Source of the DNA: Blautia schinkii DSM 10518
GTDB taxonomy: Bacteria > Bacillota > Clostridia > Lachnospirales > Lachnospiraceae
Length of the DNA: 64,000 nt
Assembly (NCBI GenBank): GCA_000702025.1
Contig: JNKJ01000003.1
Coordinates: 352,277 to 416,276 of the forward strand
Direction: 5' to 3'
Shown: positions 52,881 to 61,589 of the stretch, piece by piece
Layout: each line of letters opens with the position of its first letter
Numbering within the stretch: the stretch's first letter is position 1
Program-made: the position numbers and the translations under genes
The notes under the pieces: model-generated
The model's input: the letters and a program-made list of their open reading frames with translations, nothing else
The model's database searches: none
What the model was told of the DNA's origin: nothing

Positions 52881-54773
52881 TTAGTTCATGTTCACCCATT
52901 CCAACATTTCATTTTTTACATCATCTAAAATTTGCTGTCCGATTATATCGTCCCCGTCCTGCCCTATTAAAGTACAATTCAGTGTACATACATTTTGATA
53001 CGTGCTTATAGATAATTGAAAATCGGGTGGTAATCGGTAAGTTCCCGTCATAAAGCAGCCTTTCATTTTGCAGTCCTTAAAAGCCAGTTTTGTGTGGTCG
53101 ATTTTCCCAAAGTTCGTATAAGAAACCGGGAATAATCGGTAAGAATATTTAATGCTTTGTGCAAGAACAGGGCGGGACATTCTGTGAAACGCATAGTTCA
53201 ATGGACGAATACCGACAAAACAGCGACGACGTGACTTTTGCAGTTCCATTTCTATATGTACTTGTAGCAAGGTATCTCTAAAGGAGTGCTGCGGGGCAAT
53301 CTCAACAACAATCTTTCTATATATCCCCGTCATGTTTGCTATGCTCAATCTATCCATCATAGGCGAGTATCTACGTAAATCTGCCGGACAGGGAATAACA
53401 ACAATCTGTAACCCATGTAAACGGGATATTACACGCGCATAAGCAGCAAGGAATACGTCGTTAAGGGTGACATTTTGCTTTTTACTCTTGTAGTAAATGG
53501 CAGAAAAATCTTTCGGCAAAATACGGCTGCTTAAACAGAAATGTTGGTGTCCTTTGCTGTTTTCCCTCAAAGGCGGAACGGTAACGCGCCTATGCCGCCG
53601 CGTCTGCTCCGTTGGTCGCCCGATATGGATATTATCAAGAACAGGTGAAATTTCTCTGCAATTCTTTAATGGTGGGATAGGGGTATGTCCGCTATACAGG
53701 AATGACAGCAAGTACAGGTATTGTAAAAATCCCTCACCGTCAGTCAGAATATGGCTCATACCAATTATTATTTTCTTTTCTTCCTCATTCACTACAATTT
53801 GAAGCTGCGGTTTTTTCTCTAATTCCCATTGCAGCAAATCGGAAGCGTAACAAACAGTATCACTCGCGGTAAAGCCTTTATCAACAAAACACCCTCTTGT
53901 AAAATCATATGTATAAAGAACTTCTGGTACATACAGACAAGAACGGGCAATAGCAGACTGTAAACGGCTTATATCTAAATCCCCATCAAATTCCATATGA
54001 CAGTAAATAAAGGGATATACTCTTTGTCTGTGTGCTGCTTCAACAAAATCTAAGCCCTCGCATTTTGTTGTTGCCGTTTTCTCTTTGTCTGCCCTGCTTT
54101 GGCAAAAGCAAATGATACGTTCCTTAAAACCAATTCCAACAATTCCAATAATGCCAGTGACTAAAAATACGGAAAGAGAGATTATCCATTTATCCTGTCG
54201 TATGGTAGAGCCTATGATTGTTGAGGAAAGAATAGAGGGAATACGGGCAAGTGTTGAAATACCTATAAATTCTCCTCCCCCCATATTTGTTATGCCAACA
54301 ATATAGGTAAGCATATCTTTAGGCGTTCCGGGTACGAAAAACAAAATGAACGTAACCATTGAATATCTCCGGCTGTCTTGAAGCCATTTCCAACCTTGCA
54401 CTTTCTCTTTTCCGAAAAGACTATATAACAGCGGATTCCCATACCGTTTGGATAATGAAAAGATGATTGTTGAAGCTATCATACACCCGGACAAGCAGAT
54501 AAGAAGCCCGCCCACTGCCCCGTATAATGCACCAGAAAAAATCTCAACAGGTTCACCGGGAATAAATGCAATGACTACCTGTAAAATCTGAATACCCATT
54601 ACAATGAAAAAGCCTGTAATCCCCCTTTTGTCTATCCATGCTTCTATTACCTTTTGAAATTGAGAATCAGACAGCCGTTCAACATAAGGAAATAATGCGG
54701 CTGTTATTCCTGCAATAAGCCCTACAAACAAAATACAGTAGATAATCACTTGTCTACGAGTTTTCTTCTCCAT
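52881..54773 (-). CDS. VTT/TVP38-type membrane protein fused to a condensation-like acyltransferase domain
   Basis: A 630-residue fusion. Residues ~8-225 form a VTT (DedA/TMEM64-like) membrane domain with several helices and the motif FIPGEPVEIFSGALYG...FFVPGTPKDMLTYIVG. A ~400-residue cytoplasmic part follows that resembles condensation-type acyltransferases; SHILTDGEG matches the HHxxxDG active site with the second His and Asp kept. VTT proteins scramble or flip lipids, and the second domain joins acyl or peptidyl groups, so acylation of a lipid-linked substrate is a reasonable guess. It is third in a TetR/DUF4097 operon. Confidence 0.8.
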   Translation of the reverse strand: MEKKTRRQVIIYCILFVGLIAGITAALFPYVERLSDSQFQKVIEAWIDKRGITGFFIVMGIQILQVVIAFIPGEPVEIFSGALYGAVGGLLICLSGCMIASTIIFSLSKRYGNPLLYSLFGKEKVQGWKWLQDSRRYSMVTFILFFVPGTPKDMLTYIVGITNMGGGEFIGISTLARIPSILSSTIIGSTIRQDKWIISLSVFLVTGIIGIVGIGFKERIICFCQSRADKEKTATTKCEGLDFVEAAHRQRVYPFIYCHMEFDGDLDISRLQSAIARSCLYVPEVLYTYDFTRGCFVDKGFTASDTVCYASDLLQWELEKKPQLQIVVNEEEKKIIIGMSHILTDGEGFLQYLYLLSFLYSGHTPIPPLKNCREISPVLDNIHIGRPTEQTRRHRRVTVPPLRENSKGHQHFCLSSRILPKDFSAIYYKSKKQNVTLNDVFLAAYARVISRLHGLQIVVIPCPADLRRYSPMMDRLSIANMTGIYRKIVVEIAPQHSFRDTLLQVHIEMELQKSRRRCFVGIRPLNYAFHRMSRPVLAQSIKYSYRLFPVSYTNFGKIDHTKLAFKDCKMKGCFMTGTYRLPPDFQLSISTYQNVCTLNCTLIGQDGDDIIGQQILDDVKNEMLEWVNMN

Positions 54774-54813
54774 ATGCACAATCTCCGTTGTCTAACACAA
54801 TCCCATCAATAAC

Positions 54814-55728
54814 TTATTGTGTTACAACTATATTCCCATTATTAGTTTCTGTTTTTACTGTAACGGTGGGGCTGTTGCCAACAGTTCCACGGGCAGTACG
54901 CCCGTCGATACGAATACTATCTTGAAAAGATGTAGAAACAGAGCCATTTTTTGTAGTTGCTTCAAACTCAAATTCTAAATCCTGCGGAAGTGTTAATTCA
55001 ATATTGTCATTTTTGTTAAAGAACGATAGGTCGCCTGTCACATCGGTATAACTCACATTCAGCTTGCCGGAATTATTTGCCCGATAGCTTCCAGCGCCGA
55101 TAGCAGATTTCACATCAATGTCACCGCTTGTAGAAGTATAGGTAACAGCTCCATTCAGTTTCTCACAAATCACTTTGCCACTGGTGGTATCAAGTTTTAT
55201 TTGTTCACCTGTTATGTTCCCTAAATCCAACTTTCCACTCGTAGAGGATAAATGAAGAACAGTAGCATTGGCGTTGTCTAACTGAACGGTTCCGGCGGTG
55301 CTGTCAATGCGAAGCGAATTTAAGGTTAGAGCTATATTAGACATATCAATGTTGCCGTCAGTTGTTGTAACGGTTAAATTGGCTTGATATTCTTGTGGAA
55401 GATATACTTCTACATATCTTGTAAAACTGCTGTTAAAGAATGGTTTCCAGCCCTCGCTAACGTGAATGTTTCCGTTGTCTTGCTTCACATCAGCATAATA
55501 GCGGCTTTTGTTTTCAGTCATATATTCCTTGATTATCAGCTCGTCATTATCTGATTGAAAAAAAGTAACAGCTTCTTCATCATAGGAAATTGTTATGTCC
55601 GTAACGTTGTTCAGATTAAAGTTTAGTACATTTGCTGCCTGTGTATTGGTTGAGTGCGAACAGCCCGATAAATGAAACAGGCAGACCGCCATAAGTAAGC
55701 CGTTGATAATTTTTCTTTTCAATTTCAT
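54814..55728 (-). CDS. DUF4097-family lipoprotein
   Basis: A 304-residue exported lipoprotein: signal with lipobox LSGC near residue 23, then a right-handed beta-rich repeat region typical of DUF4097 (repeated TTDGNIDMSN, STAGTVQLDN, TSGKLDLGN, TSGDIDVKS, KNGSVSTSF). The repeats alternate Gly/Asn/Asp turns at ~20 residue spacing. Function unknown; relatives are regulated by envelope stress. GAGAGGG precedes the ATG. A TetR-type operator lies directly upstream, matching the one before the tetR gene. Confidence 0.85.
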   Translation of the reverse strand: MKLKRKIINGLLMAVCLFHLSGCSHSTNTQAANVLNFNLNNVTDITISYDEEAVTFFQSDNDELIIKEYMTENKSRYYADVKQDNGNIHVSEGWKPFFNSSFTRYVEVYLPQEYQANLTVTTTDGNIDMSNIALTLNSLRIDSTAGTVQLDNANATVLHLSSTSGKLDLGNITGEQIKLDTTSGKVICEKLNGAVTYTSTSGDIDVKSAIGAGSYRANNSGKLNVSYTDVTGDLSFFNKNDNIELTLPQDLEFEFEATTKNGSVSTSFQDSIRIDGRTARGTVGNSPTVTVKTETNNGNIVVTQ

Positions 55729-55754
55729 AGTGAAACCCTCTCTTTCTAATAATA

Positions 55755-55769
55755 AATGAATTGTTCATT
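55755..55769. promoter_or_regulatory. TetR operator before the DUF4097 gene
   Basis: AATGAATTGTTCATT differs by one base from the perfect palindrome AATGAATTATTCATT found upstream of the tetR gene. It sits 27 bp upstream of the DUF4097 start. Confidence 0.6.
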
Positions 55770-55815
55770 CATCATATAGCTAAAAATTAGTGGGCATATG
55801 ACTGCCCGCCAATTT

Positions 55816-56478
55816 TTAACACTTATATGCAGATATGATATTGTCTATACAGACTTTTTTTGCAAGATTGAGGGGAATGTCCTGTGTTTCAAAGGACGTA
55901 TACCGCATATCCATAGCCCACCATGATAAAATTTCAATAATCAAGGTAGTAGATAATTCAAGCTGATCTAATGTCCGTACCTTGCCGCTTTTAATAAAGA
56001 CTTTTATGTATTGCGTCATGGTTTCAAGAAATTTCTTTCGGTACAATCTGTAATGCTCCGCTAAAAACTTAAAATCAAATTGGTTCTTTTCTATGAACAG
56101 GCACCCAACAGCATATCGAGCAAGAAGTTCAAATGCGTCTGATACAAGTGCTTCAAGGTCATAATCAGCAGCGTCGTTTTCAAGGTGTTTCGCAAAGTCA
56201 TTTCCTGTTTTTTCAAATACTGCAACAATATCATTTTCCAAACCGACAAATAAATCATCTGTAATTGGTCTTTCAAAATCACGCTCAATAAATGCCGGGT
56301 CAATGGTGCATTTTAAGACAAAGTGCATAATTTCCTTTTTTCCAGTAAAATCAAGATAAATTGTACCAACAGAAACACCGACAGCTTTAGCAATATGACT
56401 AATCTGTGTTTTGGAATAGCCTTGTTGTAAGAATAGATAAGTTGCTGCATCTGCGATTGACTTTATGCGGTCATTCAT
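55816..56478 (-). CDS. TetR family transcriptional regulator
   Basis: A 220-residue regulator with an N-terminal helix-turn-helix (IADAATYLFLQQGYSKTQISHIAKAVGVSVGTIYLDFTGKKEI) and a helical ligand-binding C-terminal domain. The ligand is unknown. Two matching 15-bp palindromes, one before this gene and one before the DUF4097 gene, indicate autoregulation and control of the downstream lipoprotein and VTT-acyltransferase genes. GGGGG precedes the ATG. Confidence 0.92.
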   Translation of the reverse strand: MNDRIKSIADAATYLFLQQGYSKTQISHIAKAVGVSVGTIYLDFTGKKEIMHFVLKCTIDPAFIERDFERPITDDLFVGLENDIVAVFEKTGNDFAKHLENDAADYDLEALVSDAFELLARYAVGCLFIEKNQFDFKFLAEHYRLYRKKFLETMTQYIKVFIKSGKVRTLDQLELSTTLIIEILSWWAMDMRYTSFETQDIPLNLAKKVCIDNIISAYKC

Positions 56479-56499
56479 GCGTCGTCCCCCTCTCTAATG

Positions 56500-56514
56500 A
56501 ATGAATTATTCATT
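56500..56514. promoter_or_regulatory. TetR operator before tetR
   Basis: A perfect 15-bp palindrome AATGAAT-T-ATTCATT, 22 bp upstream of the tetR start. The same core recurs at 55755-55769. Confidence 0.65.
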
Positions 56515-56651
56515 TATATAATACTTCCACAATACGAGAATGTCAATAGCGTTCAAGGATAGCCAGAAATTTATTGTGTATGTATGCTCTATTGCTGTCA
56601 ATACTATGCAAACAGGAAAGGTGAACGGTAAAATGTAGTAGGGTGAAAAAT

Positions 56652-57011
56652 ATGAAGCAGAATAAAGTGAAGTATGATTTTAAGGCTTTCGGGCAAGCCA
56701 TAAAAGAAGCAAGAAAGGCAAAGGGCATATCGCGCAACCAGTTAGCGGACAGGTTGAACATTGCGCCGCGCTATATCGCGTCCATTGAGAACAGTGGACA
56801 GCACCCAAGCCTACAAATCTTTTATGAGCTTGTCACCTTTTTAGATGTGTCAGTAGACCAGTTCTTTTTTCCGAACGAGGAAACGGACAAATCCACCGAG
56901 CGGCGACAGCTCGACAGTCTGCTTACTGATATGAGCAGCCGGGATTTAACAATTATGACGGCAACGGCAAAGGGAATACAGGAAGCGAACAGCAAGGAAA
57001 CGGGGGAATAA
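56652..57011 (+). CDS. XRE family helix-turn-helix regulator of element type
   Basis: A 119-residue protein with an XRE HTH at ~10-70 (FGQAIKEARKAKGISRNQLADRL, IAPRYIASIENSGQHPSL) and a short C-terminal tail ending SKETGE. It resembles the HTH regulators at one end of Tn1549-type elements. The ATG at 56652 follows AGGGTG; a GTG three codons upstream overlaps that site. It is followed by a relaxase fragment, so it belongs to the remains of an element. Confidence 0.88.
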   Translation: MKQNKVKYDFKAFGQAIKEARKAKGISRNQLADRLNIAPRYIASIENSGQHPSLQIFYELVTFLDVSVDQFFFPNEETDKSTERRQLDSLLTDMSSRDLTIMTATAKGIQEANSKETGE

Positions 57012-57044
57012 AATCCTCCGTTTTTTGTCTGTGCTGCTATTGAA

Positions 57045-57269
57045 ACGTCGCAAATTGCGGCGTTCAAAGCCCTTGATTATATTCAAAATCTCGAAAAGAC
57101 GGACGGCAAAATGCTTGTACCCTCGTTCGGCTGCTCCTATGAAACGGCAGACATTGAGTTTGAATATACCCTGTCGCAAGCATTGGACAAGGGACATATT
57201 ACGGCAGGACAGAGAGCCGGAACAGGGAAAAGAAGCGGAACGGGGATAAATAGGAGCATAGACATTTAG
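57045..57269 (+). pseudogene. relaxase (mobilisation nuclease) fragment
   Basis: An open frame without a start reads ...FKALDYIQNLEKTDGKMLVP, then SFGCSYETADIEFEYTLSQA, LDKG, which matches residues ~10-60 of ICE/IME relaxases (DYI-NP-KT, SFGC-ETAD-EFE). It then turns into unrelated residues and stops. The catalytic Tyr and His motifs are missing. Confidence 0.6.
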
Positions 57270-57272
57270 CCT

Positions 57273-57397
57273 GTGATAAGATATTTCCTGCAAGATGATT
57301 TTGTAGTGACAGACAAATCTGGATTTGTAGTAGGAATCGTCAAATGAAAATAGACCATTTTGTTGTAAATGTTAGAGAACAATTTTCAGAAAGATAA
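57273..57397 (+). pseudogene. two overlapping gene scraps, one VOC/glyoxalase-like
   Basis: An open frame ends RYFLQDDFVVTDKSGFVVG and a stop, resembling a C-terminus. Overlapping that stop, a second frame begins MKIDHFVVNVREQFSER and stops; MKIDHFVVNV is a common VOC-fold start. Both are too short to work. Confidence 0.35.
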
Positions 57398-57426
57398 TCA
57401 TGAGGAGTTTAAAAAGAGGTTCTTAT

Positions 57427-57957
57427 ATGAAGATATTTGTCGCCCGTCATGGGCAAACGTTTTGGAATGCGCAAAACAAAGTATGCGGTGTTACCGACGT
57501 AGAATTAACAGAAAAAGGGATAGAGCAGGCAAGGAAGCTGTCCGATATCGTGCAGGATTATAATATTGATGTGGTTCTGTCTTCACCATTGAAAAGAGCT
57601 GTGGAAACAGGCAAAATTGTTGCAAATAAAAATAATGTTCCTTTGCAAATAGAAGAATTGCTTATAGAGCAGGATTATGGAATCTACGAGGGTGTGGACA
57701 GGAAAAATGATTGCTTTTTAGCCAATAAGAGAAATTTTGCTTATAAATACCCTGGAGGAGAATCTATGCTGCAGGTAGCATACAGAATATATGGGCTAAT
57801 TGATAAGCTAAAAGAGCAATATGGAGGTGAAAATATTTTGATAATCAGTCATGGGGGAGTATGCCGTATAATCAGGACTTATTTTCAGGATATGACAAAT
57901 GATGAGTTTTTCAATTATACGCTAGAAAATGGGAAATTCGAGGAATACGAGCTATAG
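57427..57957 (+). CDS. histidine phosphatase family protein (phosphoglycerate mutase-like)
   Basis: A 176-residue histidine phosphatase: catalytic ARHGQTFWNAQ at residues 6-16, acid region ELLIEQDYGIYEG and second His in IISHGGVCRIIRTY. The substrate is unknown; related small enzymes act on phosphorylated sugars or nucleotides. The ATG at 57427 has AGAGG upstream and yields the family's normal start. It follows element scraps on the same strand. Confidence 0.9.
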   Translation: MKIFVARHGQTFWNAQNKVCGVTDVELTEKGIEQARKLSDIVQDYNIDVVLSSPLKRAVETGKIVANKNNVPLQIEELLIEQDYGIYEGVDRKNDCFLANKRNFAYKYPGGESMLQVAYRIYGLIDKLKEQYGGENILIISHGGVCRIIRTYFQDMTNDEFFNYTLENGKFEEYEL

Positions 57958-58002
57958 GATGTATTGCATTTATAATTCCATCTGCATTTTATGATTGTTA
58001 TT

Positions 58003-58827
58003 TTAGATAAACCATATAAGGAAAATATAAAATCCCAATATAGGCGAAATCCCATATCCCATAAAAGGCACCGGGAAGTTTCCAATGAATGTCGCTAAAA
58101 TCATGACCCAATAATATATCGTAATTCCTACACATATATTTCTACTTTTCTTTTGACAAAAAATAAGAAAATACACAGGAATAAAAAACAATGCGGCTAT
58201 TCCTATAATGTATAATACAACTGACAAATCAAGTACCATTGTTAGTATACCTTCTGTATAATTAACAGGCTGTAAGGTATCTAACCAAATCCATGATTTT
58301 AAGGTTAAAAGAAACAGTGTGACAGAAAAAATGCTTTTTACTATTTTAGAGATATTTGATTTCAGCAATAGAATAATGATGGCAAGTGAAAATGCTGATA
58401 ATTGCGAAGCATCTGGCTGTAAACAAAGAAGAAATTCTATTACGATTATCCCTATTGTCGAAATCAAAAATTTATTTTCCTCGATTAATTTATAAAACGC
58501 TACAATTGTGATCGGCATAACAATGGTAGATATATTCAAAGTAAAAAAAGGCAATCTTAGCCAACGATGAACACCTTCCATATTTGGTCCCAAAAATGTT
58601 AACCCTAATAAAAAAGCAGATACAACTATGATAAGTTTGTAGTTAAATTTCAACTTGTGTTTCAAAACAAAAAAACTGATGAAACTCAACAAAAAAATGA
58701 GTAAAATATTTTGCCCCCATATGATAATAGAAACATTTTCACTTAACATTCCGGTAATGCCTATTATACATGGGAACAGAATTGATAAAGTAGGATAAAT
58801 TATTCTCCGATTACATTTCGTTTTCAT
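58003..58827 (-). CDS. short SEDS-like (FtsW/RodA-related) membrane protein
   Basis: A 274-residue protein with about eight transmembrane helices. Its motifs recall FtsW/RodA/SpoVE: GVHRWLRL, LQPDASQ (SEDS: QPDxG) and NFPVPFMGYGISPILGFY (SEDS: PxPFxSYGGSS). SEDS proteins are peptidoglycan glycosyltransferases of ~370-420 residues with ten helices. This one is shorter, and the essential Asp near the QPD region is present but the context differs. It could be a specialised or inactive relative. AT-rich, so possibly transferred. Confidence 0.65.
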   Translation of the reverse strand: MKTKCNRRIIYPTLSILFPCIIGITGMLSENVSIIIWGQNILLIFLLSFISFFVLKHKLKFNYKLIIVVSAFLLGLTFLGPNMEGVHRWLRLPFFTLNISTIVMPITIVAFYKLIEENKFLISTIGIIVIEFLLCLQPDASQLSAFSLAIIILLLKSNISKIVKSIFSVTLFLLTLKSWIWLDTLQPVNYTEGILTMVLDLSVVLYIIGIAALFFIPVYFLIFCQKKSRNICVGITIYYWVMILATFIGNFPVPFMGYGISPILGFYIFLIWFI

Positions 58828-58906
58828 AAATCATATATTCCCTCTCATGCAGATTCTATCTTGTGACTCGTTTTATTATATATAATACTTTGACCAGACC
58901 AAAAAA

Positions 58907-58937
58907 GTCTACCGCCCTCAATAAGCAGGCGGTAGAC
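58907..58937 (-). terminator. intrinsic terminator after the CdaR/PucR-type gene
   Basis: On the minus strand GTCTACCGCC pairs with GGCGGTAGAC across an 11-nt loop and is followed by TTTTTT. It lies about 65 bp past the stop of the gene at 59001. Confidence 0.9.
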
Positions 58938-59000
58938 AAAATGTATACAAATCGCATATTTTTATAGTTGCAAATTCTGAAAAGCACTGGAAATACAGCA

Positions 59001-60086
59001 TTAGTATTCCAATGTCTCCATATACTTCATATACCTTACAACCATCAAAGCAATCTTAAACGTAATCGCATCCTCAAACACCCGAAGATCTAACCCCGTA
59101 CTTTTCTGAAGCTTATCCAGGCGGTATACAAGTGTATTTCTATGAATATACAACTGCCTTGAAGTCTCAGACACATTCAAGCTATTCTCAAAAAACTTGT
59201 CAATAGTAACAAGCGTTTCCTCATCGAAATCATCCGGCGATTTCCCGTCAAAAATCTCTTTGATAAACATTTTACACAGCGGAATAGGAAGCTGATAGAT
59301 CAGACGTCCAATCCCCAAAGAGCTGTAAGCAATGACTTCTTTATCCCCAAAGAAAATCTTACCTACATCCAAAGCCATCCTTGCCTCTTTATAAGAACGG
59401 GAAACCTCTTTGAGCTCACTGACAATGGTACCGTAGGCCATATGAGTGCCCCCATCTTTAATCCCAAGCGTATCAAGGATAGTCTGGGCGAGCTTATCCA
59501 TTTCTTCGTAGCTCTCGCCTTCCTCAAGCTCCTTAACAATGATGATACTCTTCTCATCCACAGCAGTGATAAAATCCTTGCTCTTGCCGCCGAATACGCT
59601 CTTCACGCTCTCGATGGAGCTGTGGTCCTTCTCCTGCTGCATTTCCAGGATAAGCACGACTCGCCGTACGTCTGCCTCGATGTGAAGCTTCTTGGCACGA
59701 TTGTAGATATCGACAAGCAGGAGGTTATCCAGAAGCAGGTTCTTGATAAAGCTGTCTTTATCAAAACGCTCCTTGTAAGCCACGATGAGATTCTGAATCT
59801 GGAAAGCAGCAAGCTTGCCCACCATGTAGGTATCTTCATCATCTCCGTGAGCCACCAATATATATTCCAGCTGATAGTCATCGCAGACCTTAAAATACTG
59901 ATATCCCTTCACAAGCTGACTGTCTGCCTGTGACTCTACAAACGCCTGCACATCTCCCTGCTGAATCAAAAAATCAGCGAAGGTAGAAGCGAGCATTTTC
60001 CCCTCTGTATCAATTACACAAAATTCTGTCCTGGATATTTCTTTTAAACCCTCAAGAGTATTCTGAAGTACCTGATTCGATATCAT
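59001..60086 (-). CDS. CdaR/PucR-type transcriptional regulator
   Basis: A 361-residue regulator with a sensor N-terminus (QNTLEGLKEISRTEFCVIDTEGKMLAS), a central GGDEF-like region common in CdaR proteins and a C-terminal PucR-type HTH (FFENSLNVSETSRQLYIHRNTLVYRLDKLQKSTGLDL). Members regulate uptake of sugar acids, purines or similar carbon sources. The ATG at 60086 is preferred over TTG 60095 because AAGGG is 10 nt before it. No catabolic operon is adjacent; the nearest transport genes are YitT and OPT upstream. Confidence 0.88.
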   Translation of the reverse strand: MISNQVLQNTLEGLKEISRTEFCVIDTEGKMLASTFADFLIQQGDVQAFVESQADSQLVKGYQYFKVCDDYQLEYILVAHGDDEDTYMVGKLAAFQIQNLIVAYKERFDKDSFIKNLLLDNLLLVDIYNRAKKLHIEADVRRVVLILEMQQEKDHSSIESVKSVFGGKSKDFITAVDEKSIIIVKELEEGESYEEMDKLAQTILDTLGIKDGGTHMAYGTIVSELKEVSRSYKEARMALDVGKIFFGDKEVIAYSSLGIGRLIYQLPIPLCKMFIKEIFDGKSPDDFDEETLVTIDKFFENSLNVSETSRQLYIHRNTLVYRLDKLQKSTGLDLRVFEDAITFKIALMVVRYMKYMETLEY

Positions 60087-60233
60087 CCAATTCAATCCCT
60101 TCTCACGTAAAGTGTATGCTTATCTTCCGTCTTTCCCATAAAATTAATCCATACCTGAGGTTATTTTAATACAAAATCACCAAAAATGAAAGAGCAAACC
60201 TAAAAAAAGTTACAAATTTTTGTTCATATTTTC

Positions 60234-61103
60234 CTATTTTTTCTCTATGAAGCCCTCTCCATGCACTTCCCGGGCATCTGAGACAATGACAAAGGCCAGT
60301 GGGTCTATGTCATTCACTCTTTCTTTCAGGTGGACGATTTCCTTTTTATTGACTACACAGAAAAGCATCATCTTGTCTTGACCGGAATACATTCCTTTGG
60401 CATAAATCCCCGTCACTCCTCTGCCAAGCTCGTCCATGACCATGGCGGAAATCTGCTCGGGCTTTTCCGTGATAATATATGCTTCCTTGGAAAACTTCAG
60501 ACCTTCTATCATGCCGTCGGATACCTTTGTCACCAGAAATACCGCTATGATGGCATATAAGGCTCTGTGTACGCCGAAAACATACATACCCACAAGTACT
60601 ACCAGGCCGTCCACAAACTGCAGAATCTGGGAGATGGAATAGTGTTTGAAATACTTCTGGATGAGGGCCGCCATCATGTCCGTGCCGCCTGTGGTGCCCT
60701 GGCCCAAAAATACAAGGCCGATGCCGATACCCTGGATGACGCCTCCGTACACAGCGGCCAGCATCAGATCATTGCCCGCAATGTTCCAAACCGGCTGCAC
60801 CGCCAGCCAGCCCGAAAGTGCGATTTCACCCACAACGGCCTTTTTCACAAAGGAGAATCCTCTGATTTTTGCTCCGATAAAGAAGAGCGGGATGTTGAGG
60901 GCAAAGTTCGTTGCCCAGAGGGGAATTCCGCCCTCAATCAGCTCCTCCGTCCACGACTTGACGATGATCGCCACGCCGGAGAAGCCCCCGGTTACAAGGC
61001 CGGATGGGTCAAACACAGAATTGATGGACACAGCCATCAGACCTGTGCCTATTATTATCAAAATGTATTCCAGATACCAGGGCTTCTTTCCACTCAGTCT
61101 CAT
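60234..61103 (-). CDS. YitT family membrane protein
   Basis: A 289-residue protein with five or six helices (GTGLMAVSINSVFDPSGLVTGGFSGVAII, GQGTTGGTDMMAALIQ) and a C-terminal DUF2179 cytoplasmic domain (EQISAMVMDELGRGVTGIYAKGMYSGQDKMMLFCVVNKKE). The family is widespread in Firmicutes and its function is unknown. AAAGGAGG precedes the ATG. It is transcribed in the same direction as the OPT/PqqD pair but beyond their terminator. Confidence 0.93.
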   Translation of the reverse strand: MRLSGKKPWYLEYILIIIGTGLMAVSINSVFDPSGLVTGGFSGVAIIVKSWTEELIEGGIPLWATNFALNIPLFFIGAKIRGFSFVKKAVVGEIALSGWLAVQPVWNIAGNDLMLAAVYGGVIQGIGIGLVFLGQGTTGGTDMMAALIQKYFKHYSISQILQFVDGLVVLVGMYVFGVHRALYAIIAVFLVTKVSDGMIEGLKFSKEAYIITEKPEQISAMVMDELGRGVTGIYAKGMYSGQDKMMLFCVVNKKEIVHLKERVNDIDPLAFVIVSDAREVHGEGFIEKK

Positions 61104-61135
61104 CCTGTTTCCTCCTTTACGAAATTAATTAGAAA

Positions 61136-61171
61136 AAGAACGGGACACAGCCACAGGGCCGCCCCGTTCTT
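61136..61171 (-). terminator. intrinsic terminator after the PqqD-like gene
   Basis: On the minus strand AAGAACGGG pairs with CCCGTTCTT and is followed by TTT. It separates the OPT/PqqD unit from yitT. Confidence 0.85.
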
Positions 61172-61211
61172 AGTCTGCCATTATTTTTTAGGCTTATACA
61201 AATTTGCTTCC

Positions 61212-61589
61212 TCATGCTTGCGGCGAGCCGTACGTCTTAAGCTTCACGAAATGATAGCTCTCCAATATCTGAAAGTATTTCACAATACGGGGATACAGAG
61301 GCTCCGCGGCTTCTCCATACTCTGCTTTCACAAGAGCTGCCAGCTCAGCAACCGTCTTTTCCCCGTCGATGTGCGGCCAGATGAAGCTGCCCTGCCCATC
61401 CAAATGGATCTTGGTATACTTAGGTTTATTCAGCAGCTTCTGAAAAATCCGGTTGAATACTCCTGTATTTTCGACCTCCAGAATCACACGATTCTTAAAG
61501 TCTGTATGCCACGGAAGCGATTCGGCTCTTTCCGGGATTAAATCCAGATAATTAATTTGTGGTTCGTTCTTCTTTTTCTTTTTACTCAT
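61212..61589 (-). CDS. PqqD-like (RRE-type) protein cotranscribed with an OPT transporter
   Basis: A 125-residue protein with a Lys-rich start and a PqqD/RRE-like winged helix in the second half (GSFIWPHIDGEKTVAELAALVKAEYGEAAEPLYPRIVKYFQILESYHFVKL). PqqD domains bind RiPP precursor peptides. There is no radical-SAM enzyme or precursor peptide nearby. The ATG directly follows the OPT stop codon (TAAATG), so it is made with that transporter. It may be a peptide-binding partner of the transporter. Confidence 0.82.
   Translation of the reverse strand: MSKKKKKNEPQINYLDLIPERAESLPWHTDFKNRVILEVENTGVFNRIFQKLLNKPKYTKIHLDGQGSFIWPHIDGEKTVAELAALVKAEYGEAAEPLYPRIVKYFQILESYHFVKLKTYGSPQA

Noticed and set aside
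60567..61541. Long plus-strand frame of 324 codons opposite yitT and the PqqD-like gene
   Set aside because: Antisense to two well-recognised genes with good ribosome sites; composition is that of a shadow frame.
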